Below are positions 27,116 to 35,846 of a stretch of DNA of 64,000 bases, piece after piece. The notes under the pieces were generated by a model. The model saw only the letters and a program-made list of their open reading frames with translations, was not told the origin of the DNA and ran no database searches. The stretch covers positions 124,001 through 188,000 of the forward strand of contig MPOA01000002.1 of the NCBI GenBank assembly GCA_001899445.1. The letters run 5' to 3'. Made by a program: the position numbers and the translations under genes. How positions within the stretch are numbered: position 1 is the first letter of the stretch; every line of letters starts with the position of its first letter. This stretch comes from Candidatus Desulfopertinax cowenii (GTDB lineage: Bacteria; Bacillota; Desulfotomaculia; Desulfotomaculales; Desulforudaceae).

Positions 27116-27283
27116 TTAGCTTCCGACCACGTACAGGATGACCGCGAACAGGATCAAGGCGACGGCCGCGGCGGGACTAATGGTTCCGGTAAGCACCAGG
27201 CCGATGGCGATGAGTACAAGCAATACCAACACCGCTGGTGCGATGGCTAGAGCCTTGACCCCACCTTCCAGGGGATTAGGCAT
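27116..27283 (-). CDS. small hydrophobic membrane protein (55 residues)
   Basis: ATG at 27283 lies behind an excellent AAAGGAGGG site. The product MPNPLEGGVKALAIAPAVLV continues as two membrane helices separated by TGTISPA and ends in YVVGS. It is of the type called DUF-like small integral membrane proteins in Firmicutes; I know no function. The longer frame reaching 27709 is not needed. Confidence 0.7.
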   Translation of the reverse strand: MPNPLEGGVKALAIAPAVLVLLVLIAIGLVLTGTISPAAAVALILFAVILYVVGS

Positions 27284-27532
27284 GCAGGATCCCTCCTTTG
27301 ACAGGTTAATGGGCAATGCCTTTATCTGGTATTCGTTATAAACATATGAAAGCGGTGGGAATTTGGTGCTTTGGGTATTGTCCGCAGGGATGGGAGACGG
27401 TGGACCTACTAAAGCCTGTTCCTCATTAACACTGGCCACAGGGAACCGTTTGACTTGTGATAAAATACACATTATAATTACCAACTGGTGTCTTAACACG
27501 TATTTACGACAAAAGCAGGGACGGAGAGTGGT

Positions 27533-29242
27533 ATGCAGATGGCAGCACAGCGGATCCTCATCATCGGCGGTGTGGCGGCCGGGCCAAAGGTGGCCGCTCG
27601 GGCCCGGCGGTTGCTTCCCGACGCCGAAATCACCGTGATCGACAAGGGTCGATACATATCCTACGCCGGCTGCGGAATGCCCTTTTACATTGACGACCAA
27701 GTCGGCCATTTTCGTGAACTGTTTAGCACCGGCTACGGGCTCCCGCGGGACGCGGAGTATTTCCGCAGTGAACGGGGGATCAACTTCCGGACCCGTACCG
27801 AGGCGCTATTCATTGACCGGGCAAGAAAGGAGGTCCTGGTCAGGGACCTGGAAACCGGCCGCCAATCAAGACTGGGCTACGACCAGCTGGTTCTGACCAT
27901 CGGTGCGGAATCGGTTATGCCCCGGATTGAAGGGACCGATTTCGCGGGCGTGTTCAAGTTCCGGGACCCCGGGGACGCGCAGACCGTCAAGGAGTACCTG
28001 GAGAAAAGGGACGTTCAGGAGGTCGTGGTAGTGGGAGCCGGGTTCATCGGCATCGAACTGGCCGGCGCCCTGGCCAACCTGAAACTCCTGACCACGGTGA
28101 TTGAATTCCAGGAGCAGATCCTGCCCCTGACCCTCGACCCGGATATGGCGCGGTTGCTGGAACAGCGGCTCGCTGCGGCGCACGGCATTGAATTCCGCAC
28201 CGGGGAGCGGGTAATCCGGCTGGAGGGCGACGAACAGGGTCGGGTGTGCCGGGTGGTTACCGACCGGGGCGGTTACGACGCCGAACTGGTGATCATGGCG
28301 GTCGGGGTGCGCCCCAACGTGGGGCTGGCCCGGGAGGCCGGACTGGCCATCGGGGAAACCGGCGCGATCCTGATTGACGAATACTGCCGCACCAGCGACC
28401 CCGACATTTACGCCTGCGGCGACTGCGTGGAAACCACCCACCGGTTGACGGGGCAAAAGGTATACGCGCCGTTTGCGTCCGCCGCTAACCGCCAGGGGCG
28501 GGTGGTGGCCGACAACCTGGCCGGCCGCCGCAGTGTTTACCGGGGGGTGCTCGGGACGGCCGTCTTGCAGGCCGGGTCCTTCAACGCCGGCCGCACCGGG
28601 CTGACCGAGGAGCAGGCCCGCCGGCTGGGCTACGAGGTGGTGACCAGTATCGTACCCCAACGCGACCGGACGCACTATCACCCCGGCAGCGGCATGGTGA
28701 TTCTGAAGATCATCGCCGACCGGGCTTCCGGGCGTCTCCTGGGCGTGCAGGGCATCGGGCCCGGCGAGGTGGTGAAGCGGATCGACGTGGCCGCCGCCGT
28801 CCTGCACTTCGGCGGCATGGTCAACGACCTTATTGAAATGGACCTGGGCTACGCGCCGCCGTTCAACATGCCGATTGATCCCCTGCAGCACGCAGCCAAC
28901 GCCCTGGTCAACAAGCTGGACGGCATTGTGGAGACCATCAGCGCCGACGAACTCAAGGCGAAACTCGACGCGGACGAGGACTTCGTTCTGCTAGACGTGC
29001 GCCTGGAAAAGGAGACGAGACACCGCAAGATCGACGACCCGCGGCGCATACTGGTCACTCTGGGCGAACTCCGCCGCCGAGTGCACGAGATTCCCCGGGA
29101 CAAGGAGATCATCACCATTTGCGACATCGGAGTCCGCAGTTACGAGGCCTACCGCCTGCTACGCGGTGCCGGGTTCGCCAAGGTGAAATCGGTGGAGGGC
29201 GGTATGCGGACCTGGCCCTACGGCCCCGCGAGCATGTTTTAG
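27533..29242 (+). CDS. CoA-disulfide reductase-like flavoprotein with C-terminal rhodanese domain
   Basis: FAD- and NAD(P)H-dependent pyridine nucleotide-disulfide oxidoreductase, 569 residues. The FAD loop is RILIIGGVAAGPKVAARARR, the single redox cysteine of the CoA-disulfide reductase / NADH oxidase group is in SYAGCGMPFY (about C47), the NAD loop is VVVVGAGFIGIELAGALANL, and the FAD-binding DPDIYACGDCVE is present. The C-terminal rhodanese domain (about 465-569) has LLDVRLEKE and a persulfide Cys in TICDIGVRSYEAYR. Such fusions reduce polysulfide, CoA persulfide or CoA disulfide, which fits a sulfur-metabolising anaerobe, but the substrate is not proven. ATG follows GGACGGAGAG. Confidence 0.92.
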   Translation: MQMAAQRILIIGGVAAGPKVAARARRLLPDAEITVIDKGRYISYAGCGMPFYIDDQVGHFRELFSTGYGLPRDAEYFRSERGINFRTRTEALFIDRARKEVLVRDLETGRQSRLGYDQLVLTIGAESVMPRIEGTDFAGVFKFRDPGDAQTVKEYLEKRDVQEVVVVGAGFIGIELAGALANLKLLTTVIEFQEQILPLTLDPDMARLLEQRLAAAHGIEFRTGERVIRLEGDEQGRVCRVVTDRGGYDAELVIMAVGVRPNVGLAREAGLAIGETGAILIDEYCRTSDPDIYACGDCVETTHRLTGQKVYAPFASAANRQGRVVADNLAGRRSVYRGVLGTAVLQAGSFNAGRTGLTEEQARRLGYEVVTSIVPQRDRTHYHPGSGMVILKIIADRASGRLLGVQGIGPGEVVKRIDVAAAVLHFGGMVNDLIEMDLGYAPPFNMPIDPLQHAANALVNKLDGIVETISADELKAKLDADEDFVLLDVRLEKETRHRKIDDPRRILVTLGELRRRVHEIPRDKEIITICDIGVRSYEAYRLLRGAGFAKVKSVEGGMRTWPYGPASMF

Positions 29243-29276
29243 GGCCAGGGCCATAGAGCATATCTCATCGCCAGAA

Positions 29277-29306
29277 AGCCCCGACATCAATTGTCGGGGC
29301 TGTTTC
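29277..29306 (+). terminator. Rho-independent terminator
   Basis: Perfect 10-bp stem AGCCCCGACA (29277-29286) / TGTCGGGGCT with a small loop, followed by GTTTCT. It separates the flavoprotein gene from the polysaccharide locus. Confidence 0.85.
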
Positions 29307-29370
29307 TATGGTTGGGACTCTCCCTTGAAAATCCCGTATCGGGTTAAAGCGGTGGCAATTGAGATGCTAA

Positions 29371-29406
29371 ACACATATGTTGGGAAGAACACATTATGTT
29401 GGAAGA
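29371..29406. repeat. 18-bp tandem repeat ahead of the polysaccharide locus
   Basis: Copy 1 ACACATATGTTGGGAAGA (29371-29388) and copy 2 ACACATTATGTTGGAAGA (29389-29406) abut directly and differ by small indels. They lie about 50-85 bases before the first glycosyltransferase start in an AT-richer leader. Possibly regulator sites. Confidence 0.5.
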
Positions 29407-29454
29407 TCGGCAGCTTGGCGTTTCTTTCAGTGTGACGGGGTGTCAGACTAAAGC

Positions 29455-30171
29455 ATGTTCCAGCGCACAACAGAAACTAAAGAATCGAAAACCGTAAGCG
29501 TGATTATTCCCGCGCTTAACGAAGCCGAGGCCATTCAGGACGTAATAAAGTCCATTCCGCAAAGCGGGTTGGCCGCGTTGGGTTACCAGTCACAGATCCT
29601 GGTGGTGGACAATGGTTCCACTGACGGTACCGGCGAGCTGGCCCGGCAGGTGGGGGCGGAGACGGTGTACGAACCGCGGCGGGGGTATGGCCGGGCTTAC
29701 AAGACCGGCCTGGCAAGAGCCCGGGGTCAGATCCTGGTTACCTGCGACGCGGATCTGACTTATCCGACCGAAATGATTCCGGATTTAGTGCGCCTGCTGG
29801 TGGAGGAAGACCTGGATTTTATTACCACGAACCGGTTTCACGATATGGTTCCAGGGGCGATGTCCGCCCGCAACCGCGTTGGCAACGCCGTTCTCAACCT
29901 TGCGCTGCGCCTGCTTTACGGTATCCGGATTGCGGATTCCCAGTCGGGAATGTGGGTACTGAAAAAGGAACTTGTTTCTAAATTACGGTTGATTTCGGAC
30001 CAGATGCCTTTTTCGGAAGAGCTAAAAATAGAGTGTATTTTCTATGAACGGTGCCGCTGGCGGGAGGTGCCCATAACTTACCGGGAGCGAGTGGGGCCGG
30101 AAAAACTGCATGGTTGGCGGGACGGATTCCACAACTTAATCTGGATGTTTCGGAAGCGTTTTGTGCGTTAG
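29455..30171 (+). CDS. family 2 glycosyltransferase (dolichyl-phosphate-sugar synthase type)
   Basis: 238 residues. GT-A fold with VSVIIPALNEAEAIQDVIKS, VVDNGSTDGTGELARQVGAE and the DxD metal site in CDADLTYP. Length and ending resemble DPM1-like enzymes that charge a polyprenyl phosphate with a sugar, without extra membrane segments. ATG 29455 has no strong ribosome site. First gene of the long surface-polysaccharide locus; the next start is 13 bases on. Confidence 0.88.
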   Translation: MFQRTTETKESKTVSVIIPALNEAEAIQDVIKSIPQSGLAALGYQSQILVVDNGSTDGTGELARQVGAETVYEPRRGYGRAYKTGLARARGQILVTCDADLTYPTEMIPDLVRLLVEEDLDFITTNRFHDMVPGAMSARNRVGNAVLNLALRLLYGIRIADSQSGMWVLKKELVSKLRLISDQMPFSEELKIECIFYERCRWREVPITYRERVGPEKLHGWRDGFHNLIWMFRKRFVR

Positions 30172-30183
30172 GTGGGGTTGCGT

Positions 30184-31176
30184 ATGCCGCACTGTTTGGT
30201 TTCGGTGGTGGTGGTGGCGAAAAACGAGGCCCGGAACATTGAAGCCTGCCTGCAGTCCCTGTTGGGGCAGGATTTTCCGAGCGGCGGTTATGAGGTTATC
30301 GTAGTGGACGGTGGTTCAATGGATCGTACGCGGGAGATAGTGACCCGTTACCCGGTTGTGCTGATTACGGATCGTTTCGGTACTCTGGGCCACCAGCGAA
30401 ACACCGGCGTCCAGCACGCTTCCGGATGCTATGTCGCTTTCACCGATGCCGACTGCGTGGCCGATACTTCGTGGTTGAAAAACCTGGTGGAAACCATCCA
30501 GAAGGCCGGGCCGGAAGTGGCTGGGGTCTGCGGCCCTAACCTGGTGTGGCCCCAAGACTCCGATTTTGCCCGGGTGGTGGGCTATACCCAGGAAACCTTT
30601 CTCGGTTCGGGTGGGTCCGTCCAAGCCGCCAACCCAGGGCGGTTCCTCAGCCGCGCCAACACGCTGCCCAACTGCAACGCCGTTTACCGGAGAGATATCC
30701 TCGTTCGGGAGGGCTACGACAACCGTCTCGGAGTGGGGGAGGATGCGGACTTAAACTTTCGTTTGCGGAGACGCGGCTATCGTTTTCTGTATGCGCCGCG
30801 GGCCGTGGTATGGCACCGTCGTGCTCCCGACTTGGGGCGCTTCGCGGCCAAAATGTTTGCCTATGGGGAAGCCATGGGGAAACTGACCAGAAAACACCGG
30901 GCCGTGGTGCGCTGGTACGCCTTCCTTCCCCCATCGGTGTTACTGGTCGGCCTGCTGATGCTGGGAAGTTACCCGTTTTACCGGGTCTCGGCAGTGCCGG
31001 CCCTGGTGCTGGGTGGTATAGCGCTCTATGCGGCGGGGGTGGCGTTTTCGGTGCTACAGGTGTTTCGCAAGTTTCCCAAACCCGTGTGCCTCTGGTCCGC
31101 CATGCTGATTCCGGTCCAGCATTTGGCATACGGCCTCGGTTTTCTGAGCGGCGTGATGCGGGGTACGCTCCGATGA
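30184..31176 (+). CDS. family 2 glycosyltransferase with C-terminal membrane helices
   Basis: About 330 residues. GT-A domain with SVVVVAKNEARNIEACLQSL, VVDGGSMDRTREIV, FTDADCVADTSWL (DxD) and GVGEDADLNFRLRRRGYRF (acceptor-site ED); C-terminal hydrophobic segments (FLPPSVLLVGLLMLG, LVLGGIALYAAGVAFSVL) anchor it. ATG 30184 behind AGGTGGGG is preferred over GTG 30172. Overlaps the next gene as ATGA. Confidence 0.88.
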   Translation: MPHCLVSVVVVAKNEARNIEACLQSLLGQDFPSGGYEVIVVDGGSMDRTREIVTRYPVVLITDRFGTLGHQRNTGVQHASGCYVAFTDADCVADTSWLKNLVETIQKAGPEVAGVCGPNLVWPQDSDFARVVGYTQETFLGSGGSVQAANPGRFLSRANTLPNCNAVYRRDILVREGYDNRLGVGEDADLNFRLRRRGYRFLYAPRAVVWHRRAPDLGRFAAKMFAYGEAMGKLTRKHRAVVRWYAFLPPSVLLVGLLMLGSYPFYRVSAVPALVLGGIALYAAGVAFSVLQVFRKFPKPVCLWSAMLIPVQHLAYGLGFLSGVMRGTLR

Positions 31177-32630
31177 AGGTTTACCTCCTGAACCCACCTT
31201 ATTTCCCGCGCTTTATCCGCAGTGCCCGTTGGCAGGACACCGGGCGGGGGGGGACGCTGTACTACCCCGTCTGGCTGGCCTATGCTTGCGGCTTCCTGGA
31301 ACAGTATTATGAAACCCGTTTGGTGGATGCTCCGGCCTGGAACTGGGACCGGCAGCGGGTAATCGAAGACGTCCGGTCCCACCGGCCGGACGTGATTGTG
31401 GTTGATTCCAGTTTCCCCAGCCTCAAGAACGATGTGACCGTGGCCGGTTTTTTGAAGGAAGTTTCCGGGGCAACCACCGTAATGGTCGGGCCGCCCGCCG
31501 CCTTGCTCTCTGAACGCATCCTAGCCGACAGTGCGGTGGACGTGGTGGCCCGGATGGAGTACGAACACACCCTGCTCCACCTGGTTCGTACCCTGGAAAA
31601 AGGCGGCCGGCTGGAAACGGTTCCGGGCATCTCGTACCGCTCCGGCGGCCGGATCCGGCACAACGCGGACCGGGGCTTCACCGCGGATCTGGACGAGATT
31701 CCGTTTGTGAGCCGGGTATACCGGAGGCACCTGGATATCCGGGACTATTTCCTGGGGTCCTCCCTTTATCCCATGGTGCAGATCTTCACCGGCCGGGGCT
31801 GTCCTTACCTGTGCACCTTCTGTTCCTGGCCCGAGACGTTGATGGGGCGCAAGTACCGCGTGCGCAGCGTGAAGAACGTCCTGGACGAGTTGGAGTGGAT
31901 TCAGGCCAATCTGCCCGGGGTGCGGGAGGTGTTTTTCGAGGACGACACCTTCACCGTGAGCAGCCGGCGGGTGGCGGAGTTCTGCACCGGTTACCGGCAA
32001 AGGAGGTTGCGCGTTGCCTGGGCCTGCAACGCCCGTGCCACCCTGGACCCCGAGATAATGAAGGAAATGAAGCGCGCGGGGTGCCGGCTGCTGATCGTGG
32101 GTTACGAATCTGGCAGTGATGAGATTCTAAAGAACATTCGTAAGGGCATCACCACCGACGACATCCGGAACTTCGCGCGAGCTGCGCGCCGCGCGGGGCT
32201 CCTGGTGCACGGGGACTTCATCATTGGCCTGCCGAGGGAGACCCGGGAAACGGTGGCGTCCACCGTGCGGCTGATCCGGGAGGTGAGACCGGATATCCTG
32301 CAGGTTTCGGTGGCTTCGCCCTTTCCGGGCACCTGGTTCTACCGGTGGGCCCGGGAAAACGGGTACCTGGTGACCGACGACCCTGGAGATTACCTGGACG
32401 ATCAGGGGCACCAGCGGTCGGTGGTGTCCTATCCCTGGCTGAGCGCCGAAGAAATCGCCGCGTACGTGGATTGCATCCTGCGGGATTATTACCTTTCCGT
32501 CCGGTACGTGCCGCTGGCGTTCAGGCAGGTTTTCCGGCGAAACGGCCTTTACGAGCTTATCCGGCTGGGGTACTCGGCCCGGAAGTTTCTGAGTTACATC
32601 CGGGGCCGCTGGGCCTATCGGTCGGGGTGA
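31173..32630 (+). CDS. B12-binding radical SAM enzyme (BchE/HpnP-like class)
   Basis: 485 residues. N-terminal cobalamin-binding Rossmann domain (about 1-150; MKVYLLNPPYFPRF, DVIVVDSSFPS) lacks an obvious DxHxxG, as in many of this class. The radical SAM core has the cluster motif GRGCPYLCTFCSWPETLMG (CxxxCxxC) at about 210 and FFEDDTFT, followed by GYESGSDEILKNIRKGITTD. Such enzymes methylate unactivated carbons or rearrange ring carbons. Its place among sugar genes suggests C-methylation or deoxygenation of a sugar or lipid carrier, but the substrate is unknown. Confidence 0.88.
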   Translation: MKVYLLNPPYFPRFIRSARWQDTGRGGTLYYPVWLAYACGFLEQYYETRLVDAPAWNWDRQRVIEDVRSHRPDVIVVDSSFPSLKNDVTVAGFLKEVSGATTVMVGPPAALLSERILADSAVDVVARMEYEHTLLHLVRTLEKGGRLETVPGISYRSGGRIRHNADRGFTADLDEIPFVSRVYRRHLDIRDYFLGSSLYPMVQIFTGRGCPYLCTFCSWPETLMGRKYRVRSVKNVLDELEWIQANLPGVREVFFEDDTFTVSSRRVAEFCTGYRQRRLRVAWACNARATLDPEIMKEMKRAGCRLLIVGYESGSDEILKNIRKGITTDDIRNFARAARRAGLLVHGDFIIGLPRETRETVASTVRLIREVRPDILQVSVASPFPGTWFYRWARENGYLVTDDPGDYLDDQGHQRSVVSYPWLSAEEIAAYVDCILRDYYLSVRYVPLAFRQVFRRNGLYELIRLGYSARKFLSYIRGRWAYRSG

Positions 32631-32643
32631 GGGGAGAAAAACC

Positions 32644-33696
32644 TTGCGGATCGCGCTGTTGGTGCCCAACTTCGCCGAGCACGACGGCAGTGCCCGGGTA
32701 GCCGAACTGCAGGCGCTGGACTTGGCCCGGCGGGGGCACGCGGTTACGGTGGTCGCCCTGGGGGGGAACATCCGTCCCCCGCGGGGAGAATACCGGGTGT
32801 GCCTGCTGGGTATGCCCCGCGGTCTCCTGGGACAGAGAATCTACCGGCTGCTGTTCCCCGTGAATCTACCGGCGACCTGCCGTTGGGTGAAAAGGCTCCG
32901 GGAGTTCGACGAATTAATCGTGCACTTGTACCCGCTCACCTGGCTGGCGTACTGGACGCGCCGCCTGTACGGTACCAGGTACGTGTTCTGGTACCACGGG
33001 ATAATGGATCCCCGGTTCTTCCCCTATCTGTACGAACGTTTATACATCCGGGCCCAGATTTTCCTGACCAAGCTGACGGTGAGAAACGCGGACCGGGCCG
33101 TGGCGGTAAGCGAGTTTGCGGCCGCCGAACTGCGCAGCTACACCGGGTTGGACGCCACGGTCGAGTACAACCGGGTAGACGACTGCAGATTTCACCCAGG
33201 GGTGCCGGGCGAGGTTGTGAGAAAACGGTTCCGCCTGAGTTGCGAACCGCTGATTCTTTTCGTTGGCGCGCTCCGACCGGTCAAGGGAGTGTTTCAGCTG
33301 ATCCAGGCCTTTCAACTGGTGCGTCGTTCTATTCCGCGGGCCAGATTGTTGGTCATCGGCACGCCCGACTACCGCTACTATTACCGGCGGCTGAAAAGCG
33401 CCGGGGGGGACGGGGTGACTTTTGTAGGTTTTGTCCCGCACGCGGAGCTGCCGTTCTATTACGCGGCCTGCGACCTGTACGCCAGTTGTTCCTTTTGGGA
33501 AACTTTTAACCTGCCCTTGTGGGAGGCGGAGGCTGTTGGGAAACCGGCGGTGGTCTTCGATATCCCCCCACACCGGGAGAGAAAGGGGCCGGAGCGGAAA
33601 CTGGTGCGAACCGGCGACCTGGAAGAGTTCGCCCGCGCGTGCGTGCGGATATTGACCAAAACCGGCCGCGCCGGCGGGGGCGGGGCGGCGCCATGA
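32644..33696 (+). CDS. family 4-like glycosyltransferase
   Basis: 350 residues, GT-B fold. N-half begins MRIALLVPNFAEHDGSARVA; the C-half has ILFVGALRPVKGVFQLIQAF and the nucleotide-binding AACDLYASCSFWETFNLPLW (E-x7-E). TTG 32644 follows GGGGAGAAAAACC. Overlaps the HprK-like gene by 4 bases. Sugar and acceptor unknown. Confidence 0.86.
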   Translation: MRIALLVPNFAEHDGSARVAELQALDLARRGHAVTVVALGGNIRPPRGEYRVCLLGMPRGLLGQRIYRLLFPVNLPATCRWVKRLREFDELIVHLYPLTWLAYWTRRLYGTRYVFWYHGIMDPRFFPYLYERLYIRAQIFLTKLTVRNADRAVAVSEFAAAELRSYTGLDATVEYNRVDDCRFHPGVPGEVVRKRFRLSCEPLILFVGALRPVKGVFQLIQAFQLVRRSIPRARLLVIGTPDYRYYYRRLKSAGGDGVTFVGFVPHAELPFYYAACDLYASCSFWETFNLPLWEAEAVGKPAVVFDIPPHRERKGPERKLVRTGDLEEFARACVRILTKTGRAGGGGAAP

Positions 33697-34760
33697 CCAG
33701 GTATTACACGGTGGACGACTTGCTCGTTTTCAGCGTGGACTACCGGCCTTCGCTCACCGACCGGGTGCTCCAGGGACTGCTGGGAGTCTGGGACGCCGAA
33801 TTGCGGGGCTTGGAGACGAATGCCCCGGAAGCGCCGGTCGACATGGCGTTCAGGATCGGACCGGTACCGCGGCCGGCGGCGGCACACTTGATACTCGACG
33901 ACAGCTACCGGGGGTCCGCTGCTTACCTGTGGGGCACCGCAAGATACGGCCGGTTCCGGTGGACGACGGAGATCGGAAGCGGCGAACGTCCGCGGCGGGT
34001 CACCATTGAGGCCGGGCCGCTCACCAGGCCGTGGCTCGCGGAGTTGGCAATCCTTCCCCTGGTATGGTTTGAGCTAAACCGCCGGAACTGTCCGGTGGTT
34101 CACGGGGCCGCTGTGGCCCTAGGCGACCGGGTCTGCCTGTTGGCGGGCCGGAGTGGCGCCGGCAAGTCCACGCTGGCCCTGCGCCTGGCCGCACGGGAGT
34201 TCGGCCTGGTCAGCGAGCACTTTACCATTCTCGGTGCGGATGGGGTGCGTCCGCTGCCCACTCCCCTGCACGTGATGGATTATAACCTGACTTCCCTGGT
34301 CCGGACGGGAATGCGCCCCGGACACCGTTTGGCGTACTGGTTCCGGCAGCTGCTGCGCGTGGCCACGGGGTGGCGGCTGGCCACCAAGATCATGCCTGCC
34401 GACCTGCTGGCGTCCCGGATGGTTCCGGGAGGCCGGCTCCACGGTTGTCTGTTCTTGCTTCCGTGCTCCAACTGCCAGAACATGCGGGTCGAACGGGTGG
34501 GCGCCGAGACGTTGGCGGAACAACTGACGCATAACCAGAGAATGGAAAACCTGCCCGTCGAGAGATTGATGCTGACCGGGGCTTATCTCGCTCCGAGTGG
34601 CGACTGGAGCCGTTATTGGGTCGAGTACCGTTCCAATTTGCGAACTCTGCTCCAAACCGTTTCGGAACTGTACCGGGTAACGGTGCCCTTGCAGTTGAAC
34701 GACGAAACCGTGGAAAGAATCGGGGGGCTGGTCAGTGACATTCTCCAGAGCGGTGCATAA
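33693..34760 (+). CDS. HprK-like P-loop kinase (first of tandem pair)
   Basis: 355 residues. Residues about 130-200 match the HPr kinase/phosphorylase catalytic fold: VVHGAAVALGDRVCLLAGRS then GAGKSTLALRLAAREFGLVS, with an intact Walker A (GRSGAGKST) and EHFTILGADGVRPL after it. The HprK-specific N-terminal domain and the signature for HPr binding are absent, so it is one of the HprK-related kinases found in polysaccharide and exosortase or peptide-modifying loci. It probably phosphorylates a serine/threonine or sugar; the target is unknown. Overlaps the second kinase gene by 26 bases. Confidence 0.75.
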   Translation: MTRYYTVDDLLVFSVDYRPSLTDRVLQGLLGVWDAELRGLETNAPEAPVDMAFRIGPVPRPAAAHLILDDSYRGSAAYLWGTARYGRFRWTTEIGSGERPRRVTIEAGPLTRPWLAELAILPLVWFELNRRNCPVVHGAAVALGDRVCLLAGRSGAGKSTLALRLAAREFGLVSEHFTILGADGVRPLPTPLHVMDYNLTSLVRTGMRPGHRLAYWFRQLLRVATGWRLATKIMPADLLASRMVPGGRLHGCLFLLPCSNCQNMRVERVGAETLAEQLTHNQRMENLPVERLMLTGAYLAPSGDWSRYWVEYRSNLRTLLQTVSELYRVTVPLQLNDETVERIGGLVSDILQSGA

Positions 34761-35835
34761 GCTGGATAGAGTTCTAAATTATAACATACACGGTGTTCTC
34801 GGTTTACGGGTATCCCTGGTGCAGGGAAGCCTGGTTTCCAGGCTGGGAAGCCTGCGCTACGCTTCCTTTCGTGGCCCGTTCCCCACCGGGGTCCGGTCGC
34901 TCACTTTCAAATGCGGTCCCTTTGAACGGGATGCGGGCGGGTGTTGGGTGATTGATCGCCGGTACTTCGTCCGGGAAAACTACTTTTACAGCGAAGATCG
35001 GGAAGGGTGCTGCTCCTGGCGTATCGAGCTGGACGGCCTGGATAACGATCATACCACGATCAATTTCCACCTGGTTAATCCCGGCCGGGGGTACCGGAGA
35101 ATCTACCGTGAAGCGTTCCTGCCCGGTGCCGTACTGCTCTCTGCCATCAACCGCAAGCTCTTTCAGGCCGGTCTTTTCCTGGCCCACGCTGGCGCGATTG
35201 TCCGTGGGGGCAAAGCCTACGTACTGGCCGGGAGGGCGGGTTGTTTTAAGACCAGTCTCTGCGTGGATTTGGTCCGCCATTTCGGGTTCCGGTGGTTAGG
35301 GGACGATCGGGTGTTGCTCGCTCAACAGGGGGACGTATGGAGCTTTCCTAATTTTGGTGCTGTTTTTGATTACATGGTTGATCACCTAGCGGACGAAACC
35401 CAATGGGGTTTAGGTGCCCGCCTGCGGTTCCTGGTCAACTGGTGGCGGCGGCGCGGGGATGATGCGCCGAGTCGCCACGAAGCGCGCACGGGGCGGCTGG
35501 CGGGGCTGTTCCTGCTTAACCGGAGTTCGGAAAACGGGTTTACCGTCAGCCCCGCGGTGGACGCCGGGAGGGTGGCCCGCGCGCTGGTGGTGAGTAACCT
35601 GCTGGAGGAATTCAAGGGCCTAGAAGGCTTGGGGTTGAGCACCGGCCCGTTTTACCGGTACCTGACCGCTTATTCCCTGGTTTACCCCGGCAGTCCGGCG
35701 GCCTGTTTCGAGGCGGCGGCGGAGAGAATGCTCCGGGAAATAGTGGGCGGAATACCGGTTTTGGAAGTCACCTTGCCGTACAGATACTCATTGGCCACCG
35801 CCGAGAAGCTGCACGCCCTGTTGGAGACACTTTAG
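34735..35835 (+). CDS. HprK-like protein with degenerate Walker A (second of pair)
   Basis: 366 residues, same architecture as its neighbour. The P-loop region is FLAHAGAIVRGGKAYVLAGR then AGCFKTSLCVDLV, so the canonical GxxxxGK(S/T) reads GRAGCFKT, with Phe in place of the Gly before Lys. WLGDDRVLL fits the HprK Asp pair. It may bind nucleotide weakly, or act as a structural partner of the first protein. GTG 34735 start. No PqqD, asparagine synthase or nucleotidyltransferase partner lies beside the pair. Confidence 0.68.
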   Translation: MTFSRAVHKLDRVLNYNIHGVLGLRVSLVQGSLVSRLGSLRYASFRGPFPTGVRSLTFKCGPFERDAGGCWVIDRRYFVRENYFYSEDREGCCSWRIELDGLDNDHTTINFHLVNPGRGYRRIYREAFLPGAVLLSAINRKLFQAGLFLAHAGAIVRGGKAYVLAGRAGCFKTSLCVDLVRHFGFRWLGDDRVLLAQQGDVWSFPNFGAVFDYMVDHLADETQWGLGARLRFLVNWWRRRGDDAPSRHEARTGRLAGLFLLNRSSENGFTVSPAVDAGRVARALVVSNLLEEFKGLEGLGLSTGPFYRYLTAYSLVYPGSPAACFEAAAERMLREIVGGIPVLEVTLPYRYSLATAEKLHALLETL

Positions 35836-35846
35836 GGGCTGGAGGA

